Origin: Ridgeia piscesae
Taxonomy: Eukaryota; Annelida; Polychaeta; Sabellida; Siboglinidae
Reading direction: 5' to 3'
Assembly: GCA_025642075.2 (NCBI GenBank)
Contig: JAODUO010000644.1
Coordinates: forward strand, 154,001 to 218,000
DNA: 64,000 nt
Every line of letters begins with the position of its first letter. The first letter of the stretch is position 1. Shown in pieces: positions 27,701 through 37,900 of the stretch. The translations under genes were made by a program, and so were the position numbers. The notes beneath the pieces are model-generated. The model ran no database searches, was not told the DNA's origin, and worked only from the letters and a program-made list of their open reading frames with translations.

Positions 27701-30700
27701 GAAGTGGTCACTCACCAACTGAACTAACTGTTAGATCTGCAGTGAAGTGGTCACTCACCAACTGAACTAACTGTTAGATCTGCAGTGAAGTGGTCACTCA
27801 CCAACTGAACTAACTGTTAGATCTGCAGTGAAGTGGTCACTCACCAACTGAACTAACTGTTAGATCTGCAGTGAAGTGGTCACTCACCAACTGAACTAAC
27901 TGTTAGATCTGCAGTGAAGTGGTCACTCACCAACTGAACTAACTGTTAGATCTGCAGTGAAGTGGTCACTCACCAACTGAACTAACTGTTAGATCTGCAG
28001 TGAAGTGGTCACTCACCAACTGAACTAACTGTTAGATCTGCAGTGAAGTGGTCACTCACCAACTGAACTAACTGTTAGATCTGCAGTGAAGTGGTCACTC
28101 ACCAACTGAACTGTTAGATCTGCAGTGAAGTGGTCACTCACCAACTGAACTAACTGTTAGATCTGCAGTGAAGTGGTCACTCACCAACTGAACTAACTGT
28201 TAGATCTGCAGTGAAGTGGTCACTCACCAACTGAACTATCTGTTATATCTGCAGTGAAGTGGTCACTCACCAACTGAACTAACTGTTAGATCTGCAGTGA
28301 AGTGGTCACTCACCAACTGAACTAACTGTTAGATCTGCAGTGAAGTGGTCACTCACCAACTGAACTAACTGTTAGATCTGCAGTGAAGTGGTCACTCACC
28401 AACTGAACTAACTGTTAGATCTGCAGTGAAGTGGTCACTCACCAACTGAACTAACTGTTAGATCTGCAGTGAAGTGGTCACTCACCAACTGAACTAACTG
28501 TTAGATCTGCAGTGAAGTGGTCACTCACCAACTGAACTAACTGTTAGATCTGCAGTGAAGTGGTCACTCACCAACTGAACTAACTGTTATATCTGCAGTG
28601 AAGTGGTCACTCACCAACTGAACTATTTGTTAGATCTGCAGTGAAGTGGTCACTCACCAACTGAACTATCTGTTATATCTGCAGTGAAGTGGTCACTCAC
28701 CAACTGAACTGTTAGATCTGCAGTGAAGTGGTCACTCACCAACTGAACTAACTGTTAGATCTGCAGTGAAGTGGTCACTCACCAACTGAACTAACTGTTA
28801 GATCTGCAGTGAAGTGGTCACTCACCAACTGAACTAACTGTTAGATCTGCAGTGAAGTGGTCACTCACCAACTGAACTAACTGTTATATCTGCAAGTGAT
28901 ATTAGTGGTCACTCACCAACTGAACTAACTGTTAGATCTGCAGTGAAGTGGTCACTCACCAACTGAACTAACTGTTAGATCTGCAGTGAAGTGGTCACTC
29001 ACCAACTGAACTGTTAGATCTGCAGTGAAGTGGTCACTCACCAACTGAACTAACTGTTAGATCTGCAGTGAAGTGGTCACTCACCAACTGAACTAACTGT
29101 TAGATCTGCAGTGAAGTGGTCACTCACCAACTGAACTATCTGTTATATCTGCAGTGAAGTGGTCACTCACCAACTGAACTGTTAGATCTGCAGTGAAGTG
29201 GTCACTCACCAACTGAACTAACTGTTAGATCTGCAGTGAAGTGGTCACTCACCAACTGAACTAACTGTTAGATCTGCAGTGAAGTGGTCACTCACCAACT
29301 GAACTATCTGTTATATCTGCAGTGAAGTGGTCACTCACCAACTGAACTGTTAGATCTGCAGTGAAGTGGTCACTCGCCAACTGAACTAACTGTTAGATCT
29401 GCAGTGAAGTGGTCACTCACCAACTGAACTAACTGTTAGATCTGCAGTGAAGTGGTCACTCGCCAACTGAACTATTTGTTAGATCTGCAGTGAAGTGGTC
29501 ACTCACCAACTGAACTAACTGTTAGATCTGCAGTGAAGTGGTCACTCACCAACTGAACTGTTAGATACTGCAGTGAAGTGGTCACTCACCAACTGAACTA
29601 ACTGTTAGATCTGCAGTGAAGTGGTCACTCACCAACTGAACTAACTGTTAGATCTGCAGTGAAGTGGTCACTCGCCAACTGAACTAACTGTTATATCTGC
29701 AGTGAAGTGGTCATTCGCCAACTGAAATATCTGTTTGAGCTGAAGTGCAGTGTAACTCACCAACCGAACTATCTGTTTAAGTTGAAGTGTAGAGTAACTT
29801 GCCCACCGAACTATCTGTTTAAGTTGAAGTGTAGAGTAACTTGCCCACCGAACTATCTGATTAAGCTGAAGTGCAGTGTAACTCACCCACTGAACTAACT
29901 GTTAAGCTGAAGTGCAGTGTAACTTACCAACTGAACTAATTGTTTGAGCTGTGCTGCAGTGAAGATAAGATGGGTAGCCCGCTCTGTCACACGCATGTCC
30001 CATGTCTCCTCACTTGAAAAACTTGAGCCAACTTTATTGAAGTAATAGTCTGCGTCCTTGTTGCGACTGCCATGCTTGTCACAAGTGGTACTGCCTAGCA
30101 AGAGTTGACTGCCTTCTCCACCCATTTTGCCAACAATGTTATGTGACAGCGCTCGAGGGATGACGCAGCGGAACTTGGAGAATGATTTCTTTGGTGGCGT
30201 CACTCTGGGGGAATGGAGGGTGTGGCGCGTGGCCAGATGTACAGGGAACAAGCGACAGACGAGTGGCACGTTGTCATTGGTGACACGCCCCAGTGCCCTC
30301 ACCAGGCCAATCAGTATTGGCACTTTGAACACGCATAATTGCACTGAAACCACACATAACAAACATGGCATTTACACAGAGGTACAGTCTTATAAACAGT
30401 CTAACCATAATCAATGTACTGACGTGCTTTTCGAACATCAGTTTCAATTCAAGGAAATTGTGTTTTCTAAATAGCCCATAGGTCAAAAGTCACTCCAAGG
30501 TTTGTGGTTCATATCAGCCATTAGTCGGGAACTTGGATATAATACTAAAACATTTCATTTCTAACATCACCAGAATATAATTTTACACACAACATTTGTA
30601 CCTGACATTGTGTAGTACATGAAATAATTATGTCATAAAAATGAACCAAGTGGTCCTGAATGGTATATAGTGAGTTGGTAATTATGAATGAATTGTGTTT

Positions 30701-31885
30701 TGGTGAATCACAGCCACCACCAAGATTTTCACTGTAATCACCTAATTGGCATTTTATCTTGTTATTCATATGAGATGACCAGAAACTGCTAAATTGTATG
30801 AATGCTGGTTATGCAGTAAACAATAAAGTGTATGAATTTTAACTCTACAGGTGTCCAGAATATAAAGGTTCTACATTTGTCATTTACGTAACACAACTTG
30901 CATTTATAGAAAATCTGTAGTTATGAAGATATAGCTTAAGACATGCAGGCAGGGTACTGTCCACCTAAACAAGGATCTACTGTGTTATCAACACATCTCT
31001 TATCTCTGCTGTGACAGTGCCCCATTAGCAAGAGAAGACTGGAACTGTCCAGGTCCCTCTGGCTGAGGCCTAGCCACTAGTGCAAGATACAAATATCTGT
31101 AGGTGCTTCATGTCCTGAGAGAAGTTAAAAGTTCACGCAGAAACTGGCAACATTTTGACATTTTGAGTGACATGGACAGCGTACATGTGTGCATGCATGT
31201 ACATGTAATGTGTGCAGTGGGCACGCTCATTATACATAAATATACAGGCATAGTTGTTGCAATAAAAACTCATGTTCTAAGAATATTTTTGAATTACTAC
31301 CTTCAGGAGTTTTTTTCTTTGAGTCGTCAGTGATCAGACTAAGATCAGTAAATAATTTCAGTTGAGCTCTCACAATCTGCAAAATAAACCAATCATTAAT
31401 TAAATTAACTGTGTGTGTGTGTGTGTGCGTGTGCGTGCATGCGTGACTGTGTGTGTCAATTGTCTGTCTGTCTGTCGAAAGATGGCTTTCTTCATTACTT
31501 GTCAATATTGCCAAACACAAGTACTAGTCGCCGATGCCAATGGCAACCACCATAATAAATGATTTCCATGATCATTCTTACTGATAAAGTCCTTCAGAAA
31601 TTAAAACTATAAACACAATTTTGAGACAGTCCGATTATTAAAACCAAAAACAAAACAAAGTTCTATCTTTTAACTTCCTGCCCCAAGTGACCACAACCTC
31701 GTTTTTGTTTGTGAGACTTACATGGCCTATAATCTAGTTGTTTCATGACCTGTACATTTTGTGTGGGAACCATCTTGATAGTTGATATCCGCTTCACTAA
31801 TCCGCACATTTCATTTATCTGACCAAAAACTCTGGGAACCAAAGTGTGCCGAAATACAGACATGACTGTATATGGTTATGTGTAT

Positions 31886-31946
<61 letters not shown>

Positions 31947-34900
31947 TAGTAAAGGTTACAAATTGATTTGATACACATACTCTTAGTTTTGTTAGCAGGT
32001 TATCGTCACCTGAGGTCAGGTATCAAGGTCTCAAGTTTGATGACTTTATCTCTGGATTCTGAAGGTCAGAGTTCATCGCGTAACACAATTGTCTCTAGGT
32101 AATCTGATCGCTTCAGATCCAGAGATAGAGGTCATCAAACTTTGACCCGACCTTGATACCTGACGACCTTCCAGGTGTCATAACTCCACTTCTAGGTGAC
32201 CTACAGATATGATGTTGGTGTCATTTTAAAGCTAATAGAATATCTGGACCTGAAAAATTGGTGGGACGCATAGACTCATGATCATAAACCAACACACTAA
32301 ATTTCATTGAAGACGGTCATGTAAATTTCACCATTTTTGATTGATTGGACATGGAATGCCCATGTAGCTAACAGATAGCATCATTTTATCATTAACTGAA
32401 TCGGACACAAACAGAACCGAAAAATCAAACTGATGAATGACCCAGATAAGAAATTGGCAAACTACAGTATATTCATCTGCTATAAAACTAACACGTGACA
32501 CTCAGATGCATGCATGCTTGTGCACACATGCGCATGCAACCATGCACACACATGTGGAAGAGAGAGGTAAGAGTAACTCACTTCCTCCTGCAGACTTTGG
32601 TTGATGTGTGCGACATCACTGAGTAGGGTGTTAAGAGAGAAGCTGAAGCACTCACTCACTGGCAGCTCTGAAACAACAACTACACACATAGCATTCACTC
32701 ACTGGCAGCTCTGAAACAACAACTACATACATAGCACTCACTCACTGGCAGCTCTGAAACAACAACTACATACATAGCACTCACTCACTGGCAGCTCTGA
32801 AACAACAACTACACACATAGCATTCACTCACTGGCAACTCTGAAACAACAACTACACACATAGCACTCACTCACTGGCAGCTCTGAAACAACAACTACAC
32901 ACATAGCACTCACTCACTGGCAGCTCTGAAACAACGACTACACACATAGCACTCACTTACTGGCAGCTCTGAAACAACAACTACATACATAGCAGTATAG
33001 AACCAATTCAAACTACACCAATCACTATGTACTACGGTGTTGTCTTTCACCCATGCCACCTAAACAATTCAGTAGAGCTGTGATCATCAGTTTATTTTGA
33101 CTTTCACCTGTTTCTATGTTTTAGAAGATATACAAAAAAGAAAAATGTCCTTTGGAACTGCCTAAATGAAAATGCTAAGGGAAACTGTAGACTTACTGTA
33201 GCCATTGGTGCGGTGTGGACCAAGCGCCCACTCAGCAGTGGGCAGTCCACGCAGCACAGACAGCAGATAGGGCAGAATCTGCTTGGTATGCTGTAACACA
33301 AGACATCTTAACAGACCGTGCAATTTAGTCATTTAATCCAAGCCATCTCCAAAATGGCATAGGCAAAAACGTTATGCGTTTTCGGTAACATGAACAAATT
33401 AGGGTTGCCCTGTTGTATTAGGTAGGAACCTAATACAACAGGGCAACCCTAATTTGTTCATATTATATGTCAATCCTTTATCGTTCGTTTCATATTAATT
33501 AAGTAAAGGTCAGCGATCTTGTATATTTTTACTTAATCATGAAAACAATCATCTAGTGCTGACAAATGTTTCCTCAAATATTTGATATACACCAGCACAC
33601 ACTACATTAAAGGGAAATAAAAGTCAATGCTTTGGTGATATGGACCTAACAGAGTAAATAAAAAAAGGAACAACTTCCAACAACAATCATATTAGTAGTA
33701 TTTTATATAATTTTTTTTAATAGCTTGTATGTTCATTTTAAGTGTATGTTGTGAAGCACCACAAACTATTATGGATGTGGAGTTATATCAGGGCTTTATG
33801 CAGGAAAAAATTATTGCCAGTTACACATGTTTTGGTGGACACATGGATGTTAACTGTTAAGTTAAGTTAACAAACTTTTAAATGTGTCTGATGACCTGAA
33901 ATGGACTACAAACACACATGTGACACCATTTTCACTCACTTTCAAGGCATAATTAACAATATCTGTAGTTTTGGAAGACTTTGCTCCTTAATTTTTTTAT
34001 CCGTCCACCACCTGTCCAAATGACGGGTAGACGGGTCTCTACATAAAGCTCTGAGTTACAAGGTATATGAAATAAAATATTATTATATTATAATAAAATT
34101 TATTATTTCTTGCAGATCATAGTGATGATAATAATTAATTATCATTATATTATTTATAATTAATCAAACCATTTCGCACGTGCGAAAGAAGTAGTTTATA
34201 AATATTCGCGTGCACAAATGGGCCGTCTAACAGTATTTTGTGTACAGCTAACTTATATAACGATTTTACGGTAACCGTGGAGCTGCCAAAGTAGTTACTG
34301 TCGAGATCTGCACGTTTGTGGTGTGAATTTTCTTTGTCAGAGGAATGCAAGTCAATTTGTTTTTATAACATAGTGTATGTATATGTATATAAGATGTGTA
34401 AGGAGAAGTTTGGCAGCAGTTTTCATGGTTAGGTCAACCCAACCCAGTTGTCAGGCATCCGCACTGTGTGCCACTGTTTATGAATATCAATTCCAACGAA
34501 TCCACTGGACCATTGTTTCAGTTCTTGTCGATTCAAAGGGTAACAAAAAAAAGATAGCTCACTGATACTGTCTTTCCTTTTACTGTTACTACAATCATAA
34601 TTTTTATGAGGAACAGTGTGGCATATTGCTGTCATGGTTTCGTTGTAAACCGACGTAAGGCACTTTTAATGAACTGCTTAGCTCTCCTTTGTTATGACAG
34701 CTGAAGCAGCAGGAGACTATGTGATGTATTATTTTTCCAAAGTGAAGATAAAAGCTAGGTCTTGATTGGTTGTATGGACCAAGATGGTCCTGTTCATGGT
34801 GTTGGTGGTTCTGCTAGATTTTTCAACTTTAAGACCGCTTTCTATGTAAACCACTCATGTGAACATTTTGATTGTAGATGCAAATGGTTAGTTTGTGTAA

Positions 34901-37900
34901 ACCCTTTTAGGTGCACCAACACCAAACCGTTGATTTTATGCCTTTAAAAACATTATATTTACATTTATGTAATGATCAAAATTCACAAACAAATTAACTT
35001 GAAATCTCCCATATCAGCAAGTTGTACTTGTAGACAAAGTTACCGTACAATCAATGTTGTGTTGAGGCATTAATATTATATACATGTGCACACACACTTG
35101 CGCCTATGCATATAACTACACTCTATAGTTGTAGTAATACTGTAAGCCATGCAGGCTTTCAGTGTCATTTTTTCACCATAAAGTCCACTAGACCCTTGGC
35201 ACAAACTACTAAAAACATTTAATCCTAGAAGTGACCAGGACCAAAAAGCAGCCAAATGCACCTGCCTCTGTTTTCATTTCTGTCACACTAAAGTGACACG
35301 CGAAAATTTGGTATCACTGGATAACTGGCAAATTTTTCTAGATCGTGTATATTTTTCCTTGCATAGATTCAGTGACAGATTCTTCACAGTCGAGTTTACA
35401 AAGCACGTGATACAGTGGCTGCCCATATTTGGGAGATTTTATTATGTCCTGATGAATGAATTTACACATCCATTCATAAAGTATACACCCTCACACATGC
35501 AGTATCAAAAGAAAGCTCTGTGAGTGACCAATCTGCAAAAAATAAATCACGTGGGTTCAGTCCATTCAGAACCATGATTTCAAATCTAGCGTCATCGACC
35601 CATGAAACCAAAGTTGAATGTTCACGGTAAAGTTAAACAACAGTTTATCAACTTCGCAACTTTCCTTTGGATTATCTCAAGTTTCTGCATTGATATTTTG
35701 ACAAAATGCTTGACAGTATTCATAAACAAGGTTATTATATTAGTTCATGTAGTTTTTATGTAGACTTTGGAGGCGTTTTTGGGGGTGAAAATTCACCAAA
35801 TTAGCAGCGTGACATTTCTCCGGCCAGGCGCTTGGGTTGCAACGGTAATGAGCGCGGCCGCAATTGGTGGCTTAAATCAACGTATTTTTATGGTGAAAAA
35901 AATCATAAAACGGATTTGTTTCATTTTTTATTTCGCAGAGCTCTAATACATGAACCTACATTTATCTAAATGGCGAAGTAAATTCTTCCACACCATCATT
36001 ATCTGGCAGATATTTGTTTATTTTTGATTTTTTCAATTTCAAATAGAAATATCCCATGATTTTAGTTTGTTCTATAGATATTATACTTTTATTATAATAA
36101 AGCATTCTTTTAGCATTAAAATGATGCATAATTCATATTTTTATGACCAATATTAGCAAAGTTACGATTTTTATAGGAACAGTAATATATAGTTACAGTA
36201 TGCTACAGAGGATTTTTCTTGGTCACCTCTAGGGTTAAGTAGAAACAAATAAATATAAGACAACTAATCAGTACCTGTAGTTTTGATTCTACAAAGTAGA
36301 CTCCCAATGCAATGACTGCATCCAAGGCTCTTTGATCCAGCTGAAGAACTGCATTTTCTGAACTTGGGCACAACAACTGTAGTTTCTTTACCTAAAAATT
36401 AACAGGTTTTATACATGAGCAAAATGGCAGGCTTATGAGACAATTATTAACATTCAAATAATACTTTGTGCCATCCCATAAGAAAATTACAACACAACTT
36501 TTACTTTTTTTGAGGATTCTAATAACTTTCTACTTTGACATTTGTGCTAAGTAGTTGCTAACAAATAGAGCACAGCCACAAAACAAACTGATCTTCACTG
36601 TAATATTTTAATTAGTATGTACACTATTATAAAAATTATGGATCAAAATTATTCAAAATATCACTCAGTTTCTAAAACAATTGGAATTCATCAATTCAAT
36701 TCTGCTCAAATTCTGGAATGGGAGTGGAATTTGAAAAAAACAATGAATACAAGGAATTGGACAGGGAATTATAATTGAAAGATTTTGAATGATATGAACT
36801 AGAGCGGGAATTGGCTTTGAATTAAAAGGAATCTTAGTTTTTCATATACCAATAATTTATTAGCCTGCGATGTTATCAACTCTTGCATTTAAAGGAATAG
36901 AAATTGAGCTTCTGGAACAACATTTTAAGTGACTTCATAATAGTTCATATAGCTTGTCATGTGAACCTAACCATTTCATTCCTACCTGTCCTATACCGTA
37001 TGGTTTGTTTGCCTTGACCAATTGATGTCATATATTACCCAGCAATTCATCAGTGGCTGAATGAGATGCCATTGAGGCCTGTGATGTTACCTTGTGTAAA
37101 AAGAAATGCTGGCTGGAGTTAGCAGATGATTGGTTCAAAGAACTTTTGAAGCCCCTTGGCCAGGCAGTGGCCGCCACATATCACACTCTGGCACACAATA
37201 TTTGCAAGCATTAGAGCTATCCCACATAGGTCTATAATATAATTGAATGGATTTCTAAGGTTCGCATATTACTATGTAACTTAGTAATATGTATGATTCA
37301 CCAAAACACATTACATAAAATTTTCTCTAATTTTGTATTGATACTGCTGTAATGCCACAGTGATTCACCAAAATCACAATATATATAGTCCAAAGGATTT
37401 CATGGCATGTTGGCCCATTTTTTTTTATAGGTCGGACAAAAGTCAACTGGTCATAATTATGTGATTGCATATCATATTCTAGAGTAGAACTTCAGCATTT
37501 ATTTTAGCAGACAGCTTGACTAGTAAAGACAGCGTTTCTAGTCTGCCAAAATATAAAAACTAAACAAATTTAGTCATTACAATTTTACTTAAACCTAAAA
37601 AACAGTATTCTGCAACCCCAATTAAATAACATTGCAATGTTCATAAAGGTTACAAAGAAATAATAAAGAAATAGCTAATTAATGAGGAACGGAAGATACG
37701 ATCTGTACAAAAAACTGTGCAATTAAAAAAGAATGCCAATTACGTTAATTGACAGATAGTACCATCCACTCAGATACAAGGCAGCCTACCATTATGATTT
37801 TTCCATAATCAATCTGGAAATTGACCTCATGTGTGTTATGGAAACTGCTCTGCTGGGCTAGATTACAGCAATAAAATATCATACTGTAGAAAATGATATG

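Noticed and set aside
12597..29945. CRISPR-like arrays
   Set aside because: Units are directly contiguous with no unique spacers, in a spliced animal gene.
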